Part shown: positions 49,816 to 59,658 of the stretch, piece by piece
How positions within the stretch are numbered: the first letter of the stretch is position 1
Layout: the number at the start of each line of letters is the position of its first letter
Source: Candidatus Mailhella merdavium
GTDB lineage: Bacteria > Desulfobacterota > Desulfovibrionia > Desulfovibrionales > Desulfovibrionaceae
NCBI GenBank assembly: GCA_019119045.1
Contig: DWXS01000042.1
Coordinates: 1 to 64,000, forward strand
DNA length: 64,000 nucleotides
Direction of reading: 5' to 3'
Notes under the pieces: model-generated
Database searches by the model: none
Seen by the model: the letters and a program-made list of their open reading frames with translations, nothing else
Told to the model about the DNA's origin: nothing
Translations under genes and position numbers: made by a program

Positions 49816-51210
49816 CTACATAAAGCCCAGTAGTGGTACCAGGATATAGACAATCAGCGTAACGACAACGACCCAGACCAGAGAAATAAAGCCCCCCGGC
49901 CTGCACATTTCCTTCATCCTGAAGAATCCATGCGGCATGGCCAGCAGGGCGACGGGATCAAGGGGCAGAAGAAGCCCCGCCGAAAGACTGAAGGCCAAAG
50001 GCAGGCCCAGCAGCGCGGGATTAATTCCCATTTCCGCAGCAAAGGCAATGGCCGCCGGCATCAGCACTCCGGCAAGCGCCACGTTGTTGGGAATGAAACA
50101 ATGGGCAAGGATGGTGAACGCACTGACAAACATGATGATTGCCGGCAACGGAAGCCCCATGATGGGGGAAAGACAGTTCTGGGCAAGTCAGGTTGCGCCG
50201 CCTTCGTTCCACACCAGATCGCCGAGCACGCCGAGGGCACCGCACATCATAATCATATCCCAGCCTATTTCCCGAGCATCCTTTCTCCAGTCGACCAGTT
50301 CAAATACGGGAATGGAGAGGAGTGCCGCGCCCAGCACAGCCGCGAGCGGCGTAGGCACGCCGAAGCGATCGGCAACGCACCAGAACATGAAGTTTGCCCC
50401 GCCCAGGAGCAGAAAACGTTTTTCCCTTGCGGAGAGCGGGCCAAGTTCCCGGTATTCCGCCTCAAGGATATCCATTCCTTTAAGCGTTTCCACTTCCGGG
50501 GGAAATATTTTGAGAAGAACAAACCATGCGGCGGAAACCAGAAGAAGAACCAGCGGCATACCGAAACAGCACCATTCAAGAAATGAAATCTGAACCTGGG
50601 CATTCTTTTCCAGCATCCCTATACTGATCATGTTCATGTTCGCGCCCATCGGCGTCCCCGCTCCCCCGATCAGACAGGAAAATACCAGTCCCAGCATGAT
50701 ACCCCGCCCGAGATTGCTTTTGCCGGGTTCACACTCGTTGACGGAGCAGAGCATAAGCGCAATGGGCAGAATCATGGCCATCGTAGGGATATCCGCAAGC
50801 ACGGAAGACAGCAGGCCGCATGTCAGCATAAGCCAGAGCAGCAGTTTTCTGGAATTTCCGCCCGATTTCATGGCTGCCCAGAGGACAATACGTTTGCTGA
50901 GGCCGGAATTTCTGAATGCGAAGCAGACGACGAACATCGCAATCAGAAAAAGGAGCGTCGGCGTCCAGAAACTTGCCATGACTTTGGGCAAAGGCGCGAG
51001 ACCAAGAAATATGGGAACGATGGACACCATGACAGACAATATGCCCATGCCCATAACGGCAAAGGCCCACAAGGCGACAGCCGCTGCCATAAGGAGCAGA
51101 CTCGTCCACCCGGACGGCGTCAGCCCTTCCGGCGGCGTAAACGAATTGAGAAGGAAAAAAGCGAAAACGATACCAATCAAGATCAGAAACTTTTTCATTG
51201 GCTCTTGCAT
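49816..51210 (-). pseudogene. DASS/SLC13-type anion permease interrupted by an in-frame TGA
   Basis: ORFs 50188-51210 and 49816-50160 are in the same frame, separated only by TGA (plus strand tca 50188-50190): ...DLVWNEGGAT*LAQNCLSPIMGLPLPAIIMF... Confidence 0.8.
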
Positions 51211-51239
51211 ATCGTATTCCTGTAGGCAAAAGACGTATA

Positions 51240-52943
51240 TCAGAATGTAAACTGATCCATGTAGTATTCTGTCGGAACAATAGGATACTCTTCCATGGGA
51301 AGACGCGTCCTTTCGACCTTGAGCCTGCCGTTCCGGCGTGAGATGTCTACCCAGTAGACATCATGCTTATTGTCACGCTGCGGAAAATCTGCGCGGAAAT
51401 GTCCGGCCCGGGATTCCGTTCTGGCCAGCGACGCAGCAAGATAGCATTCGGTCAGAAGCCCCATTCCACGCGCCTCCGTAAGCTTGCCGAGATAATGGGG
51501 GTCTTCGGCTCCCATGACGGGTATGATTCCGTCCATGAGTTCACGAGTTTTTTCCAGCGCTCCGGTAAGACCAGCGGCAGTCTTGAGGATGGACACATCC
51601 AGAGGAACGACAATTTCCTGCAGCGTTCTTACAACATCCTTCGGGGCTATGCCGGATTTTCCAAGAGCAGCGCAATCCTTTTCCGCATAAGCCCGGGCAA
51701 GAGAATCATCAAAGGACGGAGTATCCGTTCCGCTGACGTATTTCCCTGCGGATATGCCTGCTTCAAAGCCCGTCGTCGCACAGTGACACATGCTCAATCC
51801 GCCGCAATACACTCCGGCCCCCGCGCTGCATTCGGCCGTACCTGCCGCAAACAGCCCGGGAACAGAAGTCATGTTGTTCTCATCCACGACAAGCCCTCCA
51901 AGCGAAAACATCGCCTGAGGAATCCAGACCTGTGTATCCTTGAAAAAGTCGATACCCACAGCCTGAAGCTTTTCGTCGTTGAGCTTCATCCATCCCGCCC
52001 GGGGGCGCAGCTCCCTGACGATATCGGCCGGAATCTGGCTGACGTCAAAGGTAAGCGGGCCTCTCCCGGCCAGAAATTCCAACGCCATGCCGTGGCAGTT
52101 ATAGTGCGTATCGGTTTTTGCACCAAGAACAGGTGAATACCGTTCTTTCATGAAATCCTGGCCGTCTGAATTGAGGAAACGCCCCCCGAGCGGAAGAAGA
52201 GCTGTCTGACCTTCCCATGCAAAAAGCCGGGGAACATTCCAGTGCGCCAAAAACTCCATATTGCGGAGAACTGCCCCCGCATCCAGTGCCAGTTCCACGC
52301 AGCCGCTGGCTACGCTGTTCTGATGATAAGAAGTTTTCCATCCTCCACTGTTGGTGCAGAGCAGGACGGCTTTGGCCTCAACGGCAATACCTTCTCCACT
52401 GCGGTTGAAAAATCCTACGGCTCCGCTTACTCGCTCGCCGTCCTTTATGAGATGCGTCATCATCACATTGCCGAGACGACGTATGCCGAGCCCCTCTATG
52501 GATGCAAAAAGCTCATTACGCAGATTGACCCCGCCTTTTCCATACGGGGCGGACACAGTGAGATGCACATGAGGAAGACCGCGCTGCGGAATATTGGCAT
52601 AGGTCCCGTCAGACTTTTTCTTGAAGGTATGTCCCATGGACTCATAATCACGAAAACGCGCAAGGGAACTCCGAAGCATGCGCCGCATGGCGGTCTGATT
52701 GCACAATCCGTCGTAGTAAAAGACAAAATCCTTAAGGAAATCATCCGGGTCTTCGTCCTCGAACACGGCGACCATGTCTCCCCCGCTAAGCCCGCCAAGC
52801 CCTCCCCAGTCAAGAGGCCCCTTGTCCACAATCAGAACGTCCTTCACATATTCACGCGCCTTTCTGGCTGCCCAGATTCCGGCAAAACCGCCGCCTATGA
52901 CGAGAATATCCGTCTTGAACTTCATAAGACTAGTCATGGACAA
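51240..52943 (-). CDS. Fumarate reductase/succinate dehydrogenase-type FAD flavoprotein, substrate unknown
   Basis: FKTDILVIGGGFAGIWAARKAREYVKDVLIVDKGPLDWGGLGGLSGGDM; VPGLFAAGTAECSAGAGVYCGG; no signal peptide. Confidence 0.88.
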   Translation of the reverse strand: MSMTSLMKFKTDILVIGGGFAGIWAARKAREYVKDVLIVDKGPLDWGGLGGLSGGDMVAVFEDEDPDDFLKDFVFYYDGLCNQTAMRRMLRSSLARFRDYESMGHTFKKKSDGTYANIPQRGLPHVHLTVSAPYGKGGVNLRNELFASIEGLGIRRLGNVMMTHLIKDGERVSGAVGFFNRSGEGIAVEAKAVLLCTNSGGWKTSYHQNSVASGCVELALDAGAVLRNMEFLAHWNVPRLFAWEGQTALLPLGGRFLNSDGQDFMKERYSPVLGAKTDTHYNCHGMALEFLAGRGPLTFDVSQIPADIVRELRPRAGWMKLNDEKLQAVGIDFFKDTQVWIPQAMFSLGGLVVDENNMTSVPGLFAAGTAECSAGAGVYCGGLSMCHCATTGFEAGISAGKYVSGTDTPSFDDSLARAYAEKDCAALGKSGIAPKDVVRTLQEIVVPLDVSILKTAAGLTGALEKTRELMDGIIPVMGAEDPHYLGKLTEARGMGLLTECYLAASLARTESRAGHFRADFPQRDNKHDVYWVDISRRNGRLKVERTRLPMEEYPIVPTEYYMDQFTF

Positions 52944-54564
52944 AAACTCCTTCAGGCAATGCTCTCGGCAGAACTTCCTTAAACGGATCGACCGTAACTG
53001 CCCCGGACGGACAGTTCACTTCACAGGAAAAACACGTCATACAATCATCCGCATAGCAGATATATGCCTTACTGCCGCAGGTCAGGCAGCGCATGGCCTC
53101 GGCAAGCGCCGTCTCCACCGGGAAGGGAACATGTGAATCCTCACTCCCGGGAGGGAGTATTGTACGTTCATGACGCGGAGCGGACCTGACGTGAGCCTCC
53201 GCATCCATGTTCGCCACCGGACGCGGTTCCTGCCTTCCCAGATGGATATTCATTCCCTGCAACATACGTTCAACGGAATATGCCGCTTCCCTACCTCCCC
53301 GAATTGCCTGAACCACGGAAGCCGGCCCGGTGACGGCATCGCCTGCGGCAAATACGGTTCTGCATGATGTGGCCGCACTTACAGGATCTGCGATGACGCA
53401 CCCATTATCAGCAAGATCGACACAGTCGGAAAAACCGGACGCATCCACTTTCTGGCCGATGGCACCGACAATAACGTCCGCATCCAAATCCAAGGTTTCA
53501 GCACAATTGAAAACGGGTGCAAAACGTCCGTCCGCGTCGCGCAGCGAAGTGCATCGAACGCATTTCAGACCGTTAATCCGCCCGCAGGCATAGCGTATTT
53601 CATCCGGCCCCCAGCCATTGACCAGCGTTACTCCATAGCGGACGGCATCTTCTATTTCTCTGTCAAAAGCCGGCATATCCCCGCGCTGTTCAAGACAGAC
53701 AATAGTCACGGCAGAAGCCGCAAGACGTACGGCCGTAATGGCCACATCCACGGCAACGTTGCCGCCACCCACAACAAGCACGCGCTTTCCGGCAATGTCA
53801 GGAGCCTGCGCGCTTCTTGCCTCGGCAAGAAAATCCACGCCGTTGTACAGATCGGGACTGTTCGGAATAATGTTCTTTACCGGCAACTCTCTGCCGACTG
53901 ACGCGCCGATGGCCAGAACCAGAGCCTTGAATCCCCGCTCCTCAAGAACCTTGAGGCTTACAGATTCACCTCTGCCTATGCGGGTATTTGTCACAAATTC
54001 CACACCGATACTCCGCATCTTTTCCAGATAGCCGTCCAGTATCCGCACCGGGAGGCGATATTCTGGAATGCCGTAGCGAAGCATACCACCAAGCTCGTTT
54101 CTTTCCTCGAAAACCGTGACGGGATAACCGGCCAGGGCAAGATACCATGCGGCCGCAAGACCGGCCGGGCCCGATCCTGCAACGGCAACTCTTTCAAGGT
54201 GCCGCCTGACGATGGACGGGTCGGCATCGTCAAGGTCGAATCCGCCAAGAAATTCTTCTATGGCATTGATGTTGACCGCCTCATCGGCACTACGGCGAGA
54301 GCACTTACTCTCGCATAAATGCGGACAGACACGACCTGTCACGGCAGGAAAGGGCATGGTTGTTTTCAATACTGCCAGCGCGTCGTAAATTCTGCTCTGC
54401 TGGAGCAGATAATTCACCGTCCTGATGTCATTGCCCGCAGGGCATTCTCCCATGCACGGAGAAATTTCCTTTCCCGACGTGTCCAGACGAAAAACATCAA
54501 GACCGCAGCTCTTGAAGCAGGTTCCACAGCCTGTGCATTTTGCAGGATCAATTTTTGAAATCAT
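52930..54564 (-). CDS. GltD-like NAD(P)/FAD oxidoreductase with N- and C-terminal Fe-S regions
   Basis: CTGCGTCFKSC ferredoxin motif; CPAGNDIRTVNYL; VAGSGPAGLAAAWYLALAGYPVTVFEERNELGGMLRYGIPEYRLP; C-terminal CMTCFSCEVNCP. Confidence 0.9.
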   Translation of the reverse strand: MISKIDPAKCTGCGTCFKSCGLDVFRLDTSGKEISPCMGECPAGNDIRTVNYLLQQSRIYDALAVLKTTMPFPAVTGRVCPHLCESKCSRRSADEAVNINAIEEFLGGFDLDDADPSIVRRHLERVAVAGSGPAGLAAAWYLALAGYPVTVFEERNELGGMLRYGIPEYRLPVRILDGYLEKMRSIGVEFVTNTRIGRGESVSLKVLEERGFKALVLAIGASVGRELPVKNIIPNSPDLYNGVDFLAEARSAQAPDIAGKRVLVVGGGNVAVDVAITAVRLAASAVTIVCLEQRGDMPAFDREIEDAVRYGVTLVNGWGPDEIRYACGRINGLKCVRCTSLRDADGRFAPVFNCAETLDLDADVIVGAIGQKVDASGFSDCVDLADNGCVIADPVSAATSCRTVFAAGDAVTGPASVVQAIRGGREAAYSVERMLQGMNIHLGRQEPRPVANMDAEAHVRSAPRHERTILPPGSEDSHVPFPVETALAEAMRCLTCGSKAYICYADDCMTCFSCEVNCPSGAVTVDPFKEVLPRALPEGVFVHD

Positions 54565-54586
54565 AATTGCCTCCTGAACCGGAGAC

Positions 54587-54603
54587 AGCAACTATTGTGC
54601 CAA
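54587..54603 (-). promoter_or_regulatory. Sigma-54 promoter of the GltD-like/flavoprotein/permease operon
   Basis: Minus strand TTGGCACA-ATAG-TTGCT, 12 bp before the predicted +1 at 54576. Confidence 0.85.
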
Positions 54604-54642
54604 AAAATTTATATGTAAAATCAATATATTATAATATAGATT

Positions 54643-54652
54643 AACAATTGTT
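54643..54652. promoter_or_regulatory. Palindrome between the divergent sigma-54 operon and its activator
   Basis: AACAATTGTT about 40 bp upstream of the -24 element. Confidence 0.4.
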
Positions 54653-54711
54653 GACTCATTTCTGTTGGGAATATAGACGTTTTTAATACAATTTCCCTAA
54701 GGGAGTTCGAA

Positions 54712-57700
54712 ATGGAACACAGCGACCTTCCGGTTCTTCTGGCGATAGAAAAACTTGCCGGTTTCAATCTGACGCAGGATCAATTGGCCGAGCTGTGCGG
54801 ACTCTCACGCGACACGTTTACCGGAACGCTCGTCCGTCTCAAAAAGAAAGGTCTGATTGAAAGCAGCTCCGGGCACATACGCTGTCTGAAAAAAACGGAT
54901 TTGACGATTTCTCCGGAATGTTTCAACCGGCTTTCCCCCTGTTTCAAACTTCTTTCAGAATCCTGTCCGTTGACGGAACGGCTCGGAAAAGACGTGCTTT
55001 CCAAGCTGTGCGACGAAACCCGTTACGATGGAAGCATGTGGAAGTTCGACATATTTTTCAACTTCGCCGTTGATATTCTTTCCAGACTTGAAATAGCCCC
55101 CCTCAATTACGCGGAATTGGCCGCCTTCATCAGTGCGGCGCTGTACCTTGAACCGCTGTCTTCATTCTATCTTCTGCGACATATGGAGATCGCAGGCATA
55201 CTGGAAAAAGCGAAGCTGGCCGCTGATCGACTTCAGGATCCCGATCTGTCTGCTCTTCTGGATATCGCGGCCGAAGTCCACTGGATGATGTATCCCGCAG
55301 GTTATGCCCATGTCGAAAAATTCAAAAGGCACAGCGACTACGGATTCGGTATGACCGGACTTTCCTGTCGTTATATTTCATATGCCTCGCCTTTTTATGG
55401 GGCTTACCATTATCTTGTCGGTCACCCGCAACTTGCGCTGGAACATTTCGATCTGCACGGAGACAGGGCGGAATTCTGCATATACCGTATATTCGAGGCG
55501 CTGGCCCACTGTCATACCGGAAACCACCACATGGGCAGGCACGTTCTGCAGGAGATGCTTGACGACATACGCATGAAACGTTGCTGCCCTGAACAGCGTT
55601 TCCTTCACGCCCTGCTTGCGCAAGTATGCCTTGAACGAAACGATATAGAAGAAGCCCTGTTCCACATATGCTGTACGGACGCATCCTCCAGGGAAATGTA
55701 TGAAGTACGGGTCCGGGCGGAAGCGGATCTTGCCCTTTCGCTTTTCCATCTCAGTGCCGGAAACGTCCGGCCTGCCGAACGACTATTGGCAAAAGGCTCC
55801 GAAAAACTGCTTGTCATGAACGCGCGCAGGGATCTTCTCCTCGACGCACTGCTTTCTCTTGTTAAATATCAACATTCTGAAATAATTGATAAAAAATTAA
55901 ATTTCGGGCTGCGTACAGCTCTTCGCGGCAATAATCCCAGCCTGAAAAGCACAGCAATTCGCATACTGATAGACATGCGCAGACTAAACTCCGGAATGAC
56001 GGAGGCTATGGCCCGTCAGGTCGAACGGGTACGCCTTTTTTTTGCTTCATATCAAATTCCCAGAGAGCGGCGCAAATGTGCCGTCCTCCTTGCGCTGTTC
56101 TATCATGAAAAAGGGCTGAATCAGATATCGCTCCGCTATGCCATTGAAGCAAGACCTTACCTTCAGGGAGCCTGCGGCCTGTGTCTGGATCGCGACGAGA
56201 CACTGCTGGAAATTCTGGGGAGTCCCCTTTCTCTTGAAGAAAAAGAGCTTGCTGCATCGGGCGTTCCTTTCAGAAGCCTGGCCGGAAAACTGCTGGAACT
56301 GGATCCGTCCAGGGATATTTTTCCCGAAGAATTTCTCAATATGGTCTGTCGCGTTTACGGGGCGCAGAAAGGATGTCTGATCTGGGAGGGACACAACGGC
56401 TCTCCCAGACTGCTTTGCGGACTCGGAATGAGCATATTTGATCTGGACAGACGGGAAACGGCATCCTTGCCCGGCGGCAGTCAGGCGGAAGGGTTTCCCT
56501 GTGGCTTTCTTCTGGAAAACAGCGAAGGACATGCTGCGTTTGAAATAAAAATCCCCATCCCTTTCCCTGATTCCGGCCTGCTGCTCCTCTATTTAAAGGG
56601 AACATCCTGGGAATTTTCCCGTCAGGATCTTTCCGAAACGGAACTGGAAAAAGTCGCAGAACTCTTCGGAACCATATTTGCCAGACACTTTCACCAGCAC
56701 AGCACCGCCGGTCTCCACGTCAGAAAAGAAAAGGAGAATAAGCAGATCATCTATGTCAGTAAAAAAATGGGAGATTTCCTCCATACTGTGGATCTGGTGG
56801 CAAAAACGGACGCTACTGTCCTTCTCTATGGCGAAACAGGTTCCGGCAAGGAACTTCTTGCCTCACGAATTCATAAGATGAGCGGTAGAAAAGGTAATCT
56901 TGTCGCGGTCAATCTTTCGAGCATACCAGAAGAGCTTTTTGAAAGCGAAATGCAGGGATATGAACGGGGAGCTTTTACCGGAGCCAGCGGAAGAAAAATC
57001 GGTCTTCTGGAACTGGCAGACGAAGGAACGCTGTTCATCGACGAACTCCCGGACATAGGCCCACGCATTCAGGTAAAGCTGCTCCGCCTCCTGCAGGAAC
57101 GCTCCTTCACCCGTCTCGGCGGAACGGCTCTTATACATTCCAACTTCCGCATCGTCGCCGCAACAAACAGAAATCTCCGTCGACTTGTTCAGGAAGGTCT
57201 GTTCAGAGACGACCTTTACTACAGGCTCTGCGTCGCGGAAATGCAAATTCCTCCCTTGCGGGAACGCCGTGAGGATATCGCTGTACTCGTTCAGTACTAT
57301 CTGGACGTCTTTTCCCGAAAGTACAGGATCAGCCTGCAAGCCCCTACTCCGAAGGAAATGGCACAGCTGTCCGATTATGGATGGCCCGGAAATGTCCGGG
57401 AACTGAAAAACCTGATGGAAAAAGCCGTCATTCTTGCAATGGAAAGCGGTCATCCCGCCTTTCATCTTCCCATACAGGAAATAGTTGCGCAAAGGTCAGA
57501 TAGTACGCCCATATCGCCGATACAGAGTACCATGCCCTCCCTCGGGGATATGCTGCAAACCGTGTTTGACGGATTTCCTACTGTGGACGACTTCACGTCC
57601 CGTTACATTCAGGCGGTTCTGAGACTGACTGGCGGAAAAATCGACGGAAAAAACGGCGCAGCCTCCATTCTCGGACTCAACCGCTCCACTCTCTATGCAA

Positions 57701-57735
57701 AAATGAAAAGAAAGGACGGGCAATCCCGCAACTAG
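54712..57735 (+). CDS. Large sigma-54-dependent transcriptional activator with N-terminal HTH-like region, AAA+ domain and Fis-type C-terminal HTH
   Basis: LTQDQLAELCGLSRDTFTGTLVRLKKKGLIE; GETGSGKE; RGAFTGA; GTLFIDELPDI; C-terminal NGAASILGLNRSTLYAKMKR. Confidence 0.93.
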   Translation: MEHSDLPVLLAIEKLAGFNLTQDQLAELCGLSRDTFTGTLVRLKKKGLIESSSGHIRCLKKTDLTISPECFNRLSPCFKLLSESCPLTERLGKDVLSKLCDETRYDGSMWKFDIFFNFAVDILSRLEIAPLNYAELAAFISAALYLEPLSSFYLLRHMEIAGILEKAKLAADRLQDPDLSALLDIAAEVHWMMYPAGYAHVEKFKRHSDYGFGMTGLSCRYISYASPFYGAYHYLVGHPQLALEHFDLHGDRAEFCIYRIFEALAHCHTGNHHMGRHVLQEMLDDIRMKRCCPEQRFLHALLAQVCLERNDIEEALFHICCTDASSREMYEVRVRAEADLALSLFHLSAGNVRPAERLLAKGSEKLLVMNARRDLLLDALLSLVKYQHSEIIDKKLNFGLRTALRGNNPSLKSTAIRILIDMRRLNSGMTEAMARQVERVRLFFASYQIPRERRKCAVLLALFYHEKGLNQISLRYAIEARPYLQGACGLCLDRDETLLEILGSPLSLEEKELAASGVPFRSLAGKLLELDPSRDIFPEEFLNMVCRVYGAQKGCLIWEGHNGSPRLLCGLGMSIFDLDRRETASLPGGSQAEGFPCGFLLENSEGHAAFEIKIPIPFPDSGLLLLYLKGTSWEFSRQDLSETELEKVAELFGTIFARHFHQHSTAGLHVRKEKENKQIIYVSKKMGDFLHTVDLVAKTDATVLLYGETGSGKELLASRIHKMSGRKGNLVAVNLSSIPEELFESEMQGYERGAFTGASGRKIGLLELADEGTLFIDELPDIGPRIQVKLLRLLQERSFTRLGGTALIHSNFRIVAATNRNLRRLVQEGLFRDDLYYRLCVAEMQIPPLRERREDIAVLVQYYLDVFSRKYRISLQAPTPKEMAQLSDYGWPGNVRELKNLMEKAVILAMESGHPAFHLPIQEIVAQRSDSTPISPIQSTMPSLGDMLQTVFDGFPTVDDFTSRYIQAVLRLTGGKIDGKNGAASILGLNRSTLYAKMKRKDGQSRN

Positions 57736-58075
57736 CACTGCATATCTGCTGAAAGACCTGTCTTTTCCAAGTCTCCTCCATCGGGAGGCATACTCCGAAA
57801 ACTTCGACGAGGACAACGAAGATTCCAGGAATGCTCTCCATGATTCCGTTTTTCAAAACAGACGGAGGCTGCGGAAGAGCATGATCCGCCATTCGCCGTG
57901 GAACTATCCGGGAGAATGAGCCGCCAGATGCACTCTCTGCAGCGCTTGCGTGAAATTCTGCCGTTTTTTCTTATTCGCCGCCTCTTCCTACCGGTAGCTT
58001 TACAAGCACAAAAAGTTTCAGAGTCTGCCTCCGTTATCCTCAAAAGGAGGAGGCCATCTCTAAAGGAGAAGCCCT

Positions 58076-58411
58076 TCATTCCGGCTTCAGCTCCGGCGCA
58101 TGGACAGCCAGCCAGACGCAGGGTCTGCTGCTGTGTGTCACGCGGTGCCGGACATGGCGGCCGAGGAATACAGACTCGCCCCTGTTCAAGGCGCGTTCCG
58201 TTCCGTCCGCAAATCCGAGGCGTGCTTCTCCTTCGACCACAACGACCCATTCGTCATGATCCTGATCGTACCACTCCCCTTCCGGGGTAACGTGCCCCCA
58301 GGAGACGATGCGTTCCACACGCATCCCTTTTCCGTCCGAAAGCAGATTCTCAAAAAACTCCGCAGCGGACGCTTCCTGTATTCCTTCCGGCAGATCAAAC
58401 AGAGAATTCAT
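58076..58411 (-). CDS. Cupin-domain protein
   Basis: WYDQDHDEWVVVVEGEARLGFADGTERALNRGESVFLGRHVRHRV. Confidence 0.85.
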   Translation of the reverse strand: MNSLFDLPEGIQEASAAEFFENLLSDGKGMRVERIVSWGHVTPEGEWYDQDHDEWVVVVEGEARLGFADGTERALNRGESVFLGRHVRHRVTHSSRPCVWLAVHAPELKPE

Positions 58412-58733
58412 CTTTTCCCCCGAAAATCATTGCGGACAGCAACCAGCCATCGCACATCATTCTTTTCAGACGGCCTTCGTCTGCAATGGTTCCAGCTCCC
58501 CCTCCGGGGCCATCTGTCCGAGCCTTTCACCTGTTCTGGGGCGGAAGCCCTGCACGCTCAGAGGCGTTCCCTTCGTCTGTCTCTCCGCTCCGGCAGGCGG
58601 CATATTCCGGCGACGACATCTTCAGGCACAAAGCGCGGAACAGAACTTCCCTCCGGCGAATCCCGACGCGATTTTTTCGAACACAGAGCATCGTGCGGGG
58701 CCTTACGTTTTCCGCACGATTTTTCCGCCCCTC

Positions 58734-59561
58734 TCATGCACCCTTTTCGTTAACGCGAACGCAGTATCCGGCAATATAACTTTCCTCCGATCCGAACATG
58801 GCATAGCCCGCCAGATCATAGCAGTAGCAGTCGCTGCATACCTCAAGCCTTTGTTTTCTGATATATTCTGACAGGATATCAAGACACTGCATATGACTTT
58901 CATGTGTTCCCCTGTGCGTTATTGCGGCGTACAGACCGGACTCTTTGACATGCAGCGCGCCGGGCGGCGTTTTTTCCGAGGCGCGTTTGAAATTGAATGT
59001 TTCCATGTAGCTGCCTTCCGACAGATAGCTTCTGTCCAGAATGTAGCCGAAAGGCCGCCGGGGAACTTCATCCGTCATATAATAGAAATCAATATAATCG
59101 GCGAAATATGCCGCATAATTCTCCACAGCATCGATACTGTCGCCGCCGGTAGGAATAATCTCAAGCCGTTCCTCCGCCATCTCCTCCAGAAGCACTTCGT
59201 CATGACGGCGGTTCAAGGCTTCGCGCAGGCTGTCGCTCAGATCATGAAGCACTATTTTCCTCCGGGCCAGCAGAGCCTGCTCCTGCTCCAGAATTTCCAG
59301 TTTTGCTTCCAGCAGCTTCAGCAGGCTCTGTTCGTCCCGGCTCTGCCTGTACTGCCTGATCTCCTCCAGCGAGGAACCCGTTTCCTTGAATATGCTGATG
59401 GTATCAAAATCAAAGAACTGCCGCACGTCATAGCGGCGGTACCCGTTTGCGGAAACATGACGAGGCTTGAGCAGCCCCTTCTGATCGTAATGGAAAAGCG
59501 TTGCCTTGGTGGTTCTGCACAACGCGGCGAACTCTCCGCTGGTCAAAAAACTTTTTTTCAT
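58734..59561 (-). CDS. MerR-family regulator with C-terminal effector-binding domain
   Basis: FLTSGEFAALCRTTKATLFHYDQKGLLKPRHVSANGYRRYDVRQFFDFDTISIFKETGSSLEEIRQY. Confidence 0.92.
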   Translation of the reverse strand: MKKSFLTSGEFAALCRTTKATLFHYDQKGLLKPRHVSANGYRRYDVRQFFDFDTISIFKETGSSLEEIRQYRQSRDEQSLLKLLEAKLEILEQEQALLARRKIVLHDLSDSLREALNRRHDEVLLEEMAEERLEIIPTGGDSIDAVENYAAYFADYIDFYYMTDEVPRRPFGYILDRSYLSEGSYMETFNFKRASEKTPPGALHVKESGLYAAITHRGTHESHMQCLDILSEYIRKQRLEVCSDCYCYDLAGYAMFGSEESYIAGYCVRVNEKGA

Positions 59562-59570
59562 GAAATCACC

Positions 59571-59601
59571 TTGACTATAAGGTAACATTATATCTTACCA
59601 T
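59571..59601 (+). promoter_or_regulatory. MerR-type promoter with 19-bp spacer and dyad
   Basis: TTGACT-N19-TACCAT; spacer/-10 region contains GGTAA-N9-TTACC. Confidence 0.65.
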
Positions 59602-59658
59602 GGCATGATCCATCACCGATCTCAAGCGGCGCGCCGTCGCGCCGAAACAGTCGAGGAT

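Noticed and set aside
50130-50190. Selenocysteine reading of the TGA in the anion permease
   Set aside because: Only small local palindromes (CCCCATCATGGGG, TTGCCGGCAA) follow; no convincing bacterial SECIS, and the family is not a known selenoprotein. A Trp-to-stop mutation is simpler.
57736-58250. 172-aa minus-strand ORF (57732-58250) next to the sigma-54 activator
   Set aside because: R/C-rich translation, overlaps the conserved cupin gene; no RBS or domain support.
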